Shown in pieces: positions 8,645 through 17,301 of a stretch of 64,000 bases of DNA (positions are counted from its first letter, which is position 1; each line of letters starts with the position of its first letter). Origin of the DNA: Streptomyces roseoviridis. GTDB taxonomy: Bacteria; Actinomycetota; Actinomycetes; Streptomycetales; Streptomycetaceae. The stretch covers positions 2,046,001-2,110,000 of the forward strand of contig NZ_BAAAWU010000001.1 in NCBI RefSeq assembly GCF_039535235.1, in the 5' to 3' direction. A program made the translations under genes and the position numbers. The notes below the pieces were generated by a model. That model had not been told where the DNA came from, did not search any database, and was given only the letters and a program-made list of their open reading frames with translations.

Positions 8645-9532
8645 ATGGGACGTCATCGCGGCGCACGACGCGGCGCACCCGTGCGCACCGGACTGCTCGG
8701 TGTCTCCGCGGCGGTCGCGGTCGGCGCGATCGGCGTGGCGGCGGGCCTGCTGCCCGGCGGCGACACGTTCACGACCGGCGGCAGCGCCACCGGTGAGCAG
8801 CGCACCGAGGCGCAGCAGGCGCCGAGCCTGACCACGCAGGGCGGCTCCTCGACGTCCCCGGCCCGTACGGGCAGCGGCACCCCGGCGGGCAGGGGTACGG
8901 GCAGCGCCCAGGCCCCCTCCGCGCCGACCACCCCGTCGGCGAAGCCCTCGGCGCCGAAGCCCGCCGCGACCGAGCCCGCCGCGACGAAGGCGCAGCCCTC
9001 CTCCGCGCCCGCCGCGAAGCCGGTCCCCGAGGTGACCAGGACCACCAGGACGCCGGCGGCCGAGCCGCCGCGGACGACCCGTCGGACCGGGGCTCCGGCC
9101 ACCAGGACCCCCGTCTCCTCCCCCTCCGCCGCCACCCGCTCCCTGAGCAGCAAGGCGGCGGCCGCCGAGGCGGAGGTCGTGCGGCTTGTGAACGTCGAGC
9201 GCGCGCAGGTGGGCTGCGGCCCGGTGCGCTCCGACTCCGGCCTCGCGGCCCTGGCCGGCGCCTTCAGCGCGGACATGGCCGCCCGGAACTTCTTCCACCA
9301 CATCGACCCGGACGGCGCCACCCCGTGGAGCCGGGCCGCGAAGGCCGGCATCACCAACCTGGGCGCCGAGAACATCGCCCGCGGGCAGGTCGACGCGGCG
9401 GCGGTGATGAAGTCCTGGATGGCGAGCGACGGCCACCGCGCCAACATCCTGAACTGCGACTACACGACCCTGGGCGTGGGTGTGCACTTCGCCGAGGGCG
9501 GCCCGTGGTGGACCCAGGACTTCGGTTTCTGA
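8645..9532 (+). CDS. Secreted CAP-domain (SCP/PR-1-like) protein
   Basis: A 295-residue exported protein. The start is ATG at 8645 behind GGAGGCCGAGGAG; further upstream codons lack a site. After a basic N-terminus (MGRHRGARRGA) comes a hydrophobic signal or anchor segment (about residues 15-36). Next is a long Ser/Thr/Pro/Ala-rich linker to about residue 175, probably cell-wall-spanning. The final roughly 120 residues form the CAP domain, with the motifs VNVERA, HHIDPDG, GENIARG and SDGHRANILN and a terminal WWTQDFGF. CAP proteins are extracellular with poorly known roles. The stop codon lies inside the first copy of a 13-bp repeat that brackets a foreign-looking insert; the hairpin terminator that originally followed is probably the one now at 10984-11030. 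Confidence 0.88.
   Translation: MGRHRGARRGAPVRTGLLGVSAAVAVGAIGVAAGLLPGGDTFTTGGSATGEQRTEAQQAPSLTTQGGSSTSPARTGSGTPAGRGTGSAQAPSAPTTPSAKPSAPKPAATEPAATKAQPSSAPAAKPVPEVTRTTRTPAAEPPRTTRRTGAPATRTPVSSPSAATRSLSSKAAAAEAEVVRLVNVERAQVGCGPVRSDSGLAALAGAFSADMAARNFFHHIDPDGATPWSRAAKAGITNLGAENIARGQVDAAAVMKSWMASDGHRANILNCDYTTLGVGVHFAEGGPWWTQDFGF
9520..9532. repeat. 13-bp direct repeat, left copy
   Basis: CTTCGGTTTCTGA, identical to 10962-10974. This copy is the last four codons' end and stop of the CAP gene. The two copies bracket 1.43 kb of DNA whose codon use differs from its surroundings. Confidence 0.7.
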
Positions 9533-9602
9533 GACAAGCACTGGTCAGGGCACTATCAGCCCCCTGTTGGGCCGCCTCTGGGCTGTCATCCGTAACCCTT
9601 GA

Positions 9603-9954
9603 GTACCGAAGACAGCTTCCATAAGCGCCCTAGCAGACCCAGGCGCGAACGCCTTCGGGGTCTTAGCGGAGGTGGCGACCTACGCGAAAGTTGTGCGGAC
9701 TGGTGCGCTTACGGCACCACTGATACACGGCTAGAACCTTGCCCACGACGTCATCCGGGCCGTTACAGACTTCGACGGCTCAGAGCGATCGACCTCTGCA
9801 CATGGCGGAGGCGCGGATCACTCTTGGCGTGGTGGCTGCCCGACAGGGCGATCTTGACCAGGACATAAATCACGGCGAAGGGGTGCTCAAGGGCGACCGT
9901 CGCTCTTTGCCCTCCACAGACTGCCCGACGCGCCATCAGCTTACTGGGTCATGA
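9603..9954 (+). pseudogene. Decayed remnant of a TPR-type Xre-family regulator (C-terminal part)
   Basis: In one frame, residues such as NAFGVLAEVATYAKVVRTG run to an in-frame TAG at 9732-9734. The same frame then continues with DVIRAVTDFDGSERSTSAH to about 9800. The sense shifts to another frame from 9802, giving AEARITLGVVAARQGDLDQ and then KGDRRSLPST. Together these read like the helical repeat region near the C-terminus of Streptomyces helix-turn-helix regulators with tetratricopeptide-like tails. A nonsense codon, a frameshift and the missing DNA-binding half argue for a broken gene. Identification is from memory of this family, so it is moderate at best. Confidence 0.42.
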
Positions 9955-9999
9955 TCACGCGCCCCATGGCAGCTCCCGCCCAAAGCCGCTCCGTCGACG

Positions 10000-10959
10000 T
10001 CACACTAGCTTCTGGAAGCGGCGCCACCCGGAATCCGGAGCCCAGGCAAAACCGTCACCCGAGGCCCACTGGCTCATCACCCATAGATGTGTGATCTCGT
10101 CTGGCAGCTCAGGGGTTACGGTAGGCAGTGGGCCGTCATGCCTCACCAGAGGCTCGAAAGCCTCGAAGGGAGCAGTGGTGAAGACCGGAAGGAGCACAAA
10201 CAGATGCCTCTCCTCCGCCTGGGAACGACTTAGCTTGCCGAGGTTGTCAGCCTGAGACGGCTCACATACCCATGCGCTGATCCAGGTCGCAAGCGCGTCT
10301 CCGGTGTCCGCCACCCATCCGCCTGCTTGCTCGGGCGGCAGAGCAATAGTGCAGTAGATGCTGCCAGGGAAGTCTGTTGCTGACTGATGTGCCGACACCA
10401 CCCCGAGACGTTCCGCCGACTCGAAGAACTCCTCTGGGGCTCCACCGAACTCATTCAGGTGTGTAACACCTAGATCTTCTAGCTTGGCCAGCAAGCGTGG
10501 CAATTCGGCGCGAACCCGCTTGACCCTCGCTGACGGCAGCAGTCCTACCATCCAGCCGCCGACCAGTCTGTCGTGAACCCAGAGCCCCTCGCGGTGCATG
10601 ATCTTCCAGAGGGTTATCGATTCGGCGTCGGACGCCGACGTGACCTCCAGAGCAGCAAACTTGTGCCCAGCGCGGGTCAGGTTGAAGTCGTGCATACCTG
10701 GTCGGCTGCCGTCGTCATAAGGCTCCACCTGCACGCCTGGCAGTGCCTGGCGCAGGCAAGCTGCCGCCCACTTCTCTTCACCACGGTCGCGGGACACGGA
10801 AAGGACTATGCCGAATGGCGCAGTGCAAGCGCACGGGATTTCCAGAAGCCGTCTCTGGGCTGCAATGAAGACCACTAACGACCAACGTTGATCAAGGCCA
10901 ACGGCTAGATCGCAGGTCGTAGCGTTGATCCATGACGCAGTCGCAGGCCGGCCCAGCAC
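10000..10959 (-). CDS. Unknown protein in the insert, weak PD-(D/E)xK-like core
   Basis: Up to 319 residues; I do not recognise the family. Codon usage includes CTA, ATA, ACA and GTT, unlike all neighbours, which suggests recent transfer. The middle contains GMHDFNL (Asp91) followed by FAALEVTSAS (Glu105). The pattern of Asp, then a hydrophobic strand ending Glu-x-Thr, loosely resembles the core of PD-(D/E)xK nuclease-fold proteins; this is only a suggestion. The C-terminal half is rich in Trp and acidic residues (for example THLWVMSQWASGDGFAW). No membrane segment or signal peptide is convincing. The start is uncertain: there is no clear ribosome-binding site at 10959, and an internal GTG near residue 55 is possible. 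The gene lies immediately inside the right repeat copy. Confidence 0.5.
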   Translation of the reverse strand: MLGRPATASWINATTCDLAVGLDQRWSLVVFIAAQRRLLEIPCACTAPFGIVLSVSRDRGEEKWAAACLRQALPGVQVEPYDDGSRPGMHDFNLTRAGHKFAALEVTSASDAESITLWKIMHREGLWVHDRLVGGWMVGLLPSARVKRVRAELPRLLAKLEDLGVTHLNEFGGAPEEFFESAERLGVVSAHQSATDFPGSIYCTIALPPEQAGGWVADTGDALATWISAWVCEPSQADNLGKLSRSQAEERHLFVLLPVFTTAPFEAFEPLVRHDGPLPTVTPELPDEITHLWVMSQWASGDGFAWAPDSGWRRFQKLV

Positions 10960-10961
10960 TT

Positions 10962-10974
10962 CTTCGGTTTCTGA
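10962..10974. repeat. 13-bp direct repeat, right copy
   Basis: CTTCGGTTTCTGA, matching 9520-9532 exactly. It is followed at once by ATCTCC and the long hairpin that looks like the CAP gene's original terminator. Confidence 0.7.
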
Positions 10975-10983
10975 ATCTCCTCG

Positions 10984-11030
10984 TACGCGAAAGGGCCCGT
11001 CACCGCACCGGTGACGGGCCCTTTCGCGTA
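10984..11030. terminator. Strong 21-bp bidirectional hairpin
   Basis: Positions 10984-11004 pair perfectly with 11010-11030 around a 5-base loop. It would end the minus-strand WrbA-like gene (stop at 11039) and, before the insertion, the plus-strand CAP gene. Confidence 0.85.
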
Positions 11031-11038
11031 GCGGAGGG

Positions 11039-11623
11039 TCAGACGGCGGCCTTCCCGCGCGCGAACGTGCGGGCGGTCTCGGCGACGCGGCGGCCGAGGT
11101 GCTCGGCGGTGACGATGTCGGCCTTGTGGACGGCCTCGGGGCCGAGGTCGGCCGGGCTCTGGGCGCCGGCGCCGGAGAAGAAGCCGAGGCGGTTCAGGTC
11201 GTTCTCGGACGCCTCGCTGGTGTTCCAGCCCGGCTTCAGGCCGAGGTTGACCCAGGTCATGCCGTGCTGGCCGGCGAGGGTCTGGAAGAACTGCAGGGTG
11301 TGCAGCTTGTCGCCGCTCTTCGAGCCGGAGTTGGTGAAGCCGGCGGCCAGCTTGTCCAGCCAGGCGTCGGCGAACCAGCGCTTCGAGGTGGCCTCGGCGA
11401 ACTGGTGGAAGGCACCGGAGGCGGTGCCCATGTAGGTCGGCGAGCCGAAGACGATCGCGTCGGAGGCGTCGAGGAGCTCCCACTGGGCCTCGGTGATCTC
11501 GTCGACCTTGATCAGGTGGACGGTGGCCCCTGCGTCGGCGGCACCGTCCCGGACGGCCTCGGCGAGGACGGCGGTGTGGCCGTAGCCGGAGTGGTACGCG
11601 ATGGAGACGACGGGCGTGGTCAT
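11039..11623 (-). CDS. WrbA-like flavodoxin-fold NAD(P)H:quinone oxidoreductase
   Basis: A 194-residue flavodoxin-fold protein. The FMN phosphate loop is IAYHSGYGHTA near the N-terminus (residues about 8-18). A second flavin-contact segment is FGSPTYMGTASG (about 59-70), and GFTNSGS follows near 95, all typical of the WrbA/NAD(P)H-dependent quinone reductase group. These enzymes reduce quinones by two electrons and protect against redox cycling. The ATG at 11623 is preceded by a GAGGAGT site. The gene is divergent from an HxlR-type regulator, the usual pairing for quinone- or aldehyde-responsive oxidoreductases, with an inverted repeat between them. Confidence 0.85.
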   Translation of the reverse strand: MTTPVVSIAYHSGYGHTAVLAEAVRDGAADAGATVHLIKVDEITEAQWELLDASDAIVFGSPTYMGTASGAFHQFAEATSKRWFADAWLDKLAAGFTNSGSKSGDKLHTLQFFQTLAGQHGMTWVNLGLKPGWNTSEASENDLNRLGFFSGAGAQSPADLGPEAVHKADIVTAEHLGRRVAETARTFARGKAAV

Positions 11624-11676
11624 GGAGGGACTCCTCGGTGGTGCGCTGGAACGGCAGGGGAACGCCCAGAAGTAGA

Positions 11677-11697
11677 GCACTAACTTTTCGAAAGTGC
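11677..11697. promoter_or_regulatory. Candidate HxlR operator between divergent genes
   Basis: ACTTT-TCG-AAAGT is a perfect inverted repeat (11683-11695) nested within the broader GCACT...AGTGC arms (11677-11681 and 11693-11697). It lies in the AT-richest part of the 130-base gap, about 55 bases from each start, a good position for an autoregulating repressor. Confidence 0.45.
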
Positions 11698-11753
11698 AAC
11701 CCCAGGGTTAGCGCCCACCTTCAGATAGCGCTGTGCGGGAGTATGGTGGAGAC

Positions 11754-12140
11754 ATGACCGACGACCTCGTCTACGACGTGTTCGCGAAGGGCTGTCCCTC
11801 GCGCGGCACGCTGGAGCACGTGACCGGCCGATGGGGCAGCCTGACCCTGGGCGCGCTCCACGAAGGCTCGTTCCGCTTCAACGAGCTGCGGCGCCGGGTC
11901 GACGGCGTCAGCGAGAAGATGCTGTCCCAGACGCTGCACGCCCTGGAGCGCGACGGCCTCGTGCACCGCGAGGCCCAGCCCACCAATCCCCCGCGCGTCG
12001 ACTACCGGCTCACGCCGCTGGGCGCGGAGGTAGCCGAGCGGCTGCTCGGCCTGATCCACCTGGTGGAGGGCCGCATGGACGAGGTCCTCGCCGCCCGCGA
12101 GGCGTACGACGCGGAGCGCGCCGCGCCCGTGGCCCCGTAA
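11754..12140 (+). CDS. HxlR-family winged-helix transcriptional regulator
   Basis: A 128-residue DNA-binding protein of the HxlR/MarR-like class. It has the family's conserved single cysteine in CPSRGTLEHVTGRWG near the N-terminus, the recognition region FNELRRRVDGVSEKMLSQTL, and the wing ending VDYRLTPLG. In HxlR proteins that N-terminal cysteine often senses quinones, aldehydes or disulfide stress. The chosen ATG follows GGTGGAG; a GTG seven codons upstream is possible. It is divergent from the WrbA-like gene and probably represses it and itself. The stop codon lies in a tandemly duplicated 19-bp unit. Confidence 0.87.
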   Translation: MTDDLVYDVFAKGCPSRGTLEHVTGRWGSLTLGALHEGSFRFNELRRRVDGVSEKMLSQTLHALERDGLVHREAQPTNPPRVDYRLTPLGAEVAERLLGLIHLVEGRMDEVLAAREAYDAERAAPVAP

Positions 12141-12166
12141 CGCGTCCGTGGCCCCGTAACGCGTCC
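12129..12166. repeat. 19-bp tandem duplication over a stop codon
   Basis: GTGGCCCCGTAACGCGTCC occurs twice head to tail. The first copy holds the regulator's last codons and TAA; the second duplicates them downstream. It looks like a simple slippage event. Confidence 0.75.
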
Positions 12167-12186
12167 GCAGGGCGGGCCGGGACCGC

Positions 12187-13074
12187 TCAGGCGGCCAGGA
12201 CCGCTCCCGCCGGCGCGCGCGGAGGACGCTGGCAGCGCGGGCAGTAGTAGCTGGAGCGGTTCATCCAGGGGCGCCGGCGCATCGGCGTGCCGCAGCGGCG
12301 GCAGGGCTCGCCCTCCCGCCCGTAGGCGTCGAGCGACCGGTCGAAGTAGCCGGACTCGCCGTTCACGTTCACGTACAGCGAGTCGAAGCTGGTGCCGCCG
12401 GCCGCGAGCGCCGCGTTCATCACGTCCCGTACGTGCCCGAGCAGCTCGGCCGAGCGCGGCCGGGTCAGCGTGGCGGTCGGCCGGTCGTAGTGCAGCCGCG
12501 CCCGCCACAGCGCCTCGTCGGCGTAGATGTTGCCCACGCCGCTGATCAGCGACTGGTCGAGCAGCGCCCGCTTGATCGTCGTGCGCCGCAGCCGCAGCGC
12601 GGTCTGGAAGGCGGCGTCGTCGAAGGCGGGGTCGAGCGGATCGCGGGCGATGTGCGCGATGACGTCCGGGAGCCCGTCGGTGCTCTCCGGGGCGGTGTCG
12701 TGCAGGGACAGCCCGCCGAAGGTCCGCTGGTCGACGAAGCGCAGCTCGGTGCCGGCGAGGTCGGCGAAGCGGATCCGGATCCGCAGGTGCTTCTCGTCGG
12801 CGGCGTCCTCGGGCTGCACCAGGAGCTGACCGCTCATGCCGAGGTGCCCGAGCACGGAGGCGCCGGCGTCCGCCAGCGGCAGCCACAGGTACTTGCCGCG
12901 CCGCCGCGCCACCCCGAACCGGTGGCCCTTCAGCCGGGCGGCGAAGTCGGCCGCGCCCTCCGCGTGGCGGCGCACGGCCCGCGGGTGCAGGACCTCCACG
13001 TCGGCGACGGTCCGCCCCGCGACCCATCGCTCAAGACCGCGTCGTACGACCTCGACCTCGGGCAGCTCGGGCAC
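12187..13074 (-). CDS. mutM: Formamidopyrimidine-DNA glycosylase (Fpg/MutM)
   Basis: A 295-residue bifunctional DNA repair glycosylase/AP lyase that removes 8-oxoguanine and ring-opened purines. After the initiator it begins PELPEVE, where Pro becomes the catalytic N-terminal nucleophile and Glu assists. RRRGKYLWL carries the conserved Lys, [13 protein letters not shown] is the helix-two-turn-helix region, and the C-terminal zinc finger CRRCGTPM...YYCPRCQ supplies four cysteines. The GTG at 13074 has a GGAGGAGT site immediately upstream and gives exactly the family N-terminus, so longer upstream readings are rejected. It follows rnc on the same strand with a hairpin between, a conserved actinobacterial order. 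Confidence 0.95.
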   Translation of the reverse strand: MPELPEVEVVRRGLERWVAGRTVADVEVLHPRAVRRHAEGAADFAARLKGHRFGVARRRGKYLWLPLADAGASVLGHLGMSGQLLVQPEDAADEKHLRIRIRFADLAGTELRFVDQRTFGGLSLHDTAPESTDGLPDVIAHIARDPLDPAFDDAAFQTALRLRRTTIKRALLDQSLISGVGNIYADEALWRARLHYDRPTATLTRPRSAELLGHVRDVMNAALAAGGTSFDSLYVNVNGESGYFDRSLDAYGREGEPCRRCGTPMRRRPWMNRSSYYCPRCQRPPRAPAGAVLAA

Positions 13075-13145
13075 GGGACTCCTCCGGATGGCGTTCGGCG
13101 GCTGTTCCTCGCAGCCTACAACCGCCGGGCCGGGCCCCGGCATGA

Positions 13146-13180
13146 CGGTGCCCCCGTCCCTGGCGAGGGCGGGGGCACCG
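13146..13180 (-). terminator. Hairpin between rnc and mutM
   Basis: CGGTGCCCCCG (13146-13156) pairs with CGGGGGCACCG (13170-13180), with three further inner G-C pairs. It lies just past the rnc stop, so mutM may depend on readthrough or its own promoter. Confidence 0.6.
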
Positions 13181-13193
13181 GGAAGCGAAGGGG

Positions 13194-14012
13194 TCAGGCC
13201 GTGGCCTGGTCCCTGGTGGAAGAGGGGTCGGCGGCCTCTTCCCCGTCGCCCGCGACGGCGGTGTCGACCGCGTTCTCGACGACGGCCTTCGCCGCCGCCA
13301 CGCGCTCGTCCGCGGCCGCGCGAATCGCGCGCCACGCGGATTCCGCCGCCTGCTGCTCCGCTTCCTTCTTGCTGCGGCCGGTGCCGGTGCCGTACGAGAC
13401 ACCACCGACGCGGGCGGCAGCAGTGAAGGTCTTCTCGTGGTCCGGACCCTCCTCGCTGACGAGGTACTCCGGAACACCCAGACCCTCGGCCGCGGTCAGC
13501 TCCTGGAGACTGGTCTTCCAGTCCAGGCCCGCACCGAGGTTCGAGGACTTCTCGATCAGCGGGTCGAAGAGCCGGTGCACCAGCTCGGACGCCGCGTCGA
13601 GGCCCTGGTCGAGATAGACCGCGCCGATCACCGCTTCAAGGGTGTCGGCGAGGATGGACGCCTTGTCCCGGCCGCCCGTGCCTTCCTCGCCCCGGCCGAG
13701 CCGGATGAAGGAGCCGAGGTCGAGGCCGCGGCCCACCTCCGCCAGCGCACGCGAGTTGACCACCGCGGCCCGCAGTTTGGCCAGCTGGCCCTCGGGCAGG
13801 TCGGGGTGGGTGCGGTACAGCGTGTCCGTGACCACCAGGCCGAGCACGGAGTCCCCGAGGAACTCCAGACGCTCGTTGGTGGGCAGACCGCCGTTCTCGT
13901 ACGCGTAGGAACGGTGGGTGAGCGCACGCACCAGAAGGGCGGACTCGAGCTGATACCCGAGCCGCCCTTCCAGAAGCGTGTGGGACGAGGCTGAACTGAC
14001 GTGGTCAGACAT
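13194..14012 (-). CDS. rnc: Ribonuclease III (AbsB)
   Basis: A 272-residue double-strand-specific endoribonuclease. The catalytic signature [14 protein letters not shown] is near residues 45-58, and the downstream acidic cluster [15 protein letters not shown] contributes the metal-binding Glu. The C-terminal third is a dsRNA-binding domain (DWKTSLQEL to [13 protein letters not shown]), followed by an Ala/Glu-rich tail. RNase III processes rRNA and, in S. coelicolor (absB), is needed for antibiotic production, so this gene is a global regulator as well as a processing enzyme. The ATG at 14012 sits behind GAGAGGCACG, 20 bases after the rpmF stop, within the DUF177-rpmF-rnc run. Confidence 0.95.
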   Translation of the reverse strand: MSDHVSSASSHTLLEGRLGYQLESALLVRALTHRSYAYENGGLPTNERLEFLGDSVLGLVVTDTLYRTHPDLPEGQLAKLRAAVVNSRALAEVGRGLDLGSFIRLGRGEEGTGGRDKASILADTLEAVIGAVYLDQGLDAASELVHRLFDPLIEKSSNLGAGLDWKTSLQELTAAEGLGVPEYLVSEEGPDHEKTFTAAARVGGVSYGTGTGRSKKEAEQQAAESAWRAIRAAADERVAAAKAVVENAVDTAVAGDGEEAADPSSTRDQATA

Positions 14013-14031
14013 CGTGCCTCTCACCAGCCCC

Positions 14032-14205
14032 TCAGACCGAGAGGACCTGGCGCTTGTTGTAGGTGCCGCAGCTCGGGCACGCGATGTGCTGCTGCTTCGG
14101 CTCCTGGCAACGCTCACACGAAACCAGGGTGGGGACCGCAGCCTTCCACTGCGACCGGCGGTGGCGCGTGTTGCTGCGCGACATCTTCCGCTTCGGAACA
14201 GCCAC
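14032..14205 (-). CDS. rpmF: 50S ribosomal protein L32
   Basis: A 57-residue L32 starting at GTG with [17 protein letters not shown], the classic N-terminus. The zinc ribbon cysteines are all present (CERC near the middle and CPSC before GTYNKRQV), so this is the zinc-containing form. Its ribosome-binding site, AGGAGAAGTAGCC, spans the end of the DUF177 gene, which stops two bases before the GTG. The DUF177-rpmF pairing is conserved in bacteria and supports co-expression. Confidence 0.96.
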   Translation of the reverse strand: MAVPKRKMSRSNTRHRRSQWKAAVPTLVSCERCQEPKQQHIACPSCGTYNKRQVLSV

Positions 14206-14207
14206 GG

Positions 14208-14846
14208 CTACTTCTCCTGCTTCTCGTCGACACCGGATGCGGCATCGCTCATGTTGTCCTTCTCGTCGGTTCCCAGCGAACCGGCGAGTCCCTGCAGTGC
14301 CGCCCAACGTGCGTCGACGGCGTCATGGTGGTGGTCCGGGTCGTCGTTCAGGCTGGCTCCGCACTCGGAGCACAGGCCCGCACAGTCCTCCCGGCACACC
14401 GGCTGCATCGGCAGTGCGAGCACCACCGCATCACGCAGCACGGGTTCGAGGTCGAACATGCCGTCCTCGAGGGGGATCATGTCCTCGCCGTCCTCGGCTT
14501 CGTCGTCCGCGGCCGCCTTCGAGCGGCCCCGGTCGTCGGAGTCGGGGTACGAGAACATCTCCTGGAAATCCGCGTCGACATCGAGCTCGACGGGCTCCAG
14601 ACACCTTACGCACTCCCCCTCGGCCGATGCACGGGCGGTGCCTGTGACAAGCACCCCTTCCATGACCGACTCGAGACGGAGCTCGATCTCCACCGGGGCG
14701 CCCTCGGGCACCGCGATGACGTCGGCGATCCCCAGGTCGACCGGGGCGTCGACCGTGCGGGAGAGCCGCTGCATGGCACCAGGACGCCGTCCCAGCTCGT
14801 GCGTGTCGAACACGAGGGGGTTGCGATGGTCGAGGCGCGTGCTCAG
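14208..14846 (-). CDS. DUF177 (YceD-like) protein
   Basis: About 212 residues of the DUF177/YceD family, found upstream of rpmF and linked to 23S rRNA accumulation and ribosome assembly in other organisms. Visible features are an acidic middle, the metal-like motif ECVRCLEP, and a second cysteine cluster [13 protein letters not shown] near the C-terminus, both family hallmarks. The start is unclear. The family-like N-terminus [22 protein letters not shown] is best reached from a CTG at 14846 that has GCAGGAAG just upstream. A GTG at 14873 and an internal GTG at 14813 are alternatives with weaker sites. Confidence 0.8.
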   Translation of the reverse strand: MSTRLDHRNPLVFDTHELGRRPGAMQRLSRTVDAPVDLGIADVIAVPEGAPVEIELRLESVMEGVLVTGTARASAEGECVRCLEPVELDVDADFQEMFSYPDSDDRGRSKAAADDEAEDGEDMIPLEDGMFDLEPVLRDAVVLALPMQPVCREDCAGLCSECGASLNDDPDHHHDAVDARWAALQGLAGSLGTDEKDNMSDAASGVDEKQEK

Positions 14847-14984
14847 GGCTCTTCCTGCTTTCGGATCGTTCACGACGTGGGGGCTGCCGTACGCGTCGCC
14901 AGTCGAAGCGGGCAGCATGGATCGCGGGCATAGCGCGACCGAACAGCCAGGATACTGGACGCTTCGCTCACAGCCCAATCCGGG

Positions 14985-16037
14985 CTAGTGGCCCTGTTCG
15001 TACCGGCGCAGCTGGTCCAGGTCGATCATGCTCGTGTCGAAGAAGCTGGTCTCGTCGAGCGAGCCGGCCTGCTGGGCCTGCGGCTGGTGCTGGGGCGGGT
15101 GGGGCTGCTGCTGCGGCTGCTGCTGCTGCTCGTAGCCGTACGGGTACGCGTAGGGGTCGGCCTGCTGCGGCTGCTGGTAGGCGTAGGGGTCCTGGACCGG
15201 CTGCTGGTAGGCGTACGGGTCCTGGACGGGCTGCTGGTAGGCGTACGGGTCGTGCTGCGGCGGCGGGGCGGCCTGCTGCTGCGCGGGGATCTGTACGGGC
15301 TCGGGGTCGGCCAGCTCCGCGAGGCCGGCCAGGTAGTCGGCGTCGCTGGTGTGCTGCGTCCCGGGCCCGGCCGCGTCCTGGGCGGCCATGTGCTCCCCGA
15401 GGGCGTCGCTGGCGATCCGGCCGTGCAGCTTCTGGCGGCCGCGGCCGACCGCTTCCAGGGTCTTGCTCAGCACGGCCTCGAAGGCGCCCAGCTTGGTGTC
15501 CACGTAGGCGTCGGCGCGCTGGATCAGGGTCTGCGGGTCGGAGCTGTACTCGGGTGCGTCCTCGTCGGCGAACCCGTCGGCGTCCAGGCCCGGGCCACGG
15601 CCGAGGAGCTTCTCGCGGCCCCGGTCGACGGAGGCGATGGTCTTGCCGAGGACCACCTCGAAGTTCGCCAGCTTGGAGTCGACGTAGTCGTCGGCCTCGG
15701 CGCGGATCTCCTCCGCCTCCCGGCGGGCCTCGGCCAGGATGCGCTCGGCCTCGTCCTGGGACTGGCGGGCGACCTGGGTGTCGGAGATCAGCGAGCCGCG
15801 CTCGGCATGGGCGGCCTCGATGATCCGCTCGGCCTCCCGGCGGGCCTGCTCGACCATCTGCTCGCGCCCGCCGAGCAGCTCCTGGGCCTGGGCGAGCGAG
15901 CCCGGCAGGGCCTCGCGGACCTCTTCGAGCAGGGCGAGCAGCTCGGCCCGGTTGACCACGCAGGACGCCGACATGGGCATGGAGCGGGCGTTTCTGACCG
16001 TCGCGACGATCTCGTCGAGCTTCTTCTGCACGTCCAC
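14985..16037 (-). CDS. DivIVA/SepIVA-like coiled-coil protein with PYAYQQ repeats
   Basis: A 350-residue cytoplasmic protein. It starts VDVQKKLDEIV and contains long Ala/Glu/Arg coiled coils (about residues 50-120) with the A-R-R-E-A-E-R-I-I pattern of DivIVA-like cell-division proteins. Two related segments, VDSKLANFEVVLGKT and VDTKLGAFEAVLSKT, are an internal duplication. The C-terminal third is Gln/Pro/Tyr-rich, with DPYAYQQPVQ repeated three times, then a Gln-rich run and a conserved-looking end SFFDTSMIDLDQLRRYEQGH. Family members in mycobacteria (SepIVA) act in septation; a cell-envelope growth role is inference here. It lies between coaD and DUF177 on the same strand. Confidence 0.75.
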   Translation of the reverse strand: MDVQKKLDEIVATVRNARSMPMSASCVVNRAELLALLEEVREALPGSLAQAQELLGGREQMVEQARREAERIIEAAHAERGSLISDTQVARQSQDEAERILAEARREAEEIRAEADDYVDSKLANFEVVLGKTIASVDRGREKLLGRGPGLDADGFADEDAPEYSSDPQTLIQRADAYVDTKLGAFEAVLSKTLEAVGRGRQKLHGRIASDALGEHMAAQDAAGPGTQHTSDADYLAGLAELADPEPVQIPAQQQAAPPPQHDPYAYQQPVQDPYAYQQPVQDPYAYQQPQQADPYAYPYGYEQQQQPQQQPHPPQHQPQAQQAGSLDETSFFDTSMIDLDQLRRYEQGH

Positions 16038-16146
16038 CGGTGCTCGCCACTCTCTACAGCTGGTTGGAGACGGACGGGACGACTGTAAGGCCAGTCGGGC
16101 CCTGCCCGGGAGCTGGTGACGGAGCGTCAGGGGAGGTGGCCCCGGG

Positions 16147-17301
<1,155 letters not shown>

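Larger units (their letters stand above)
9533..10974. mobile_element. Probable inserted segment with flanking direct repeats
   Basis: This 1442-base segment (second repeat copy included) separates the CAP gene from what looks like its own terminator. Its base composition is visibly less GC-biased, and its frames use codons rare in Streptomyces (TTA, CTA, ATA, ACA, GTT). It contains a regulator remnant and one unknown minus-strand gene. No transposase, integrase or terminal inverted repeats are visible, so the mechanism is unknown. Deleting it between the two CTTCGGTTTCTGA copies would restore an intact CAP gene plus terminator. The insertion call is inference from the repeat, composition and context. 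Confidence 0.5.

Noticed and set aside
9533-10974. Insertion sequence or integrative phage
   Set aside because: No transposase or integrase frame, and no terminal inverted repeats were found; kept only as an insert of unknown mechanism.
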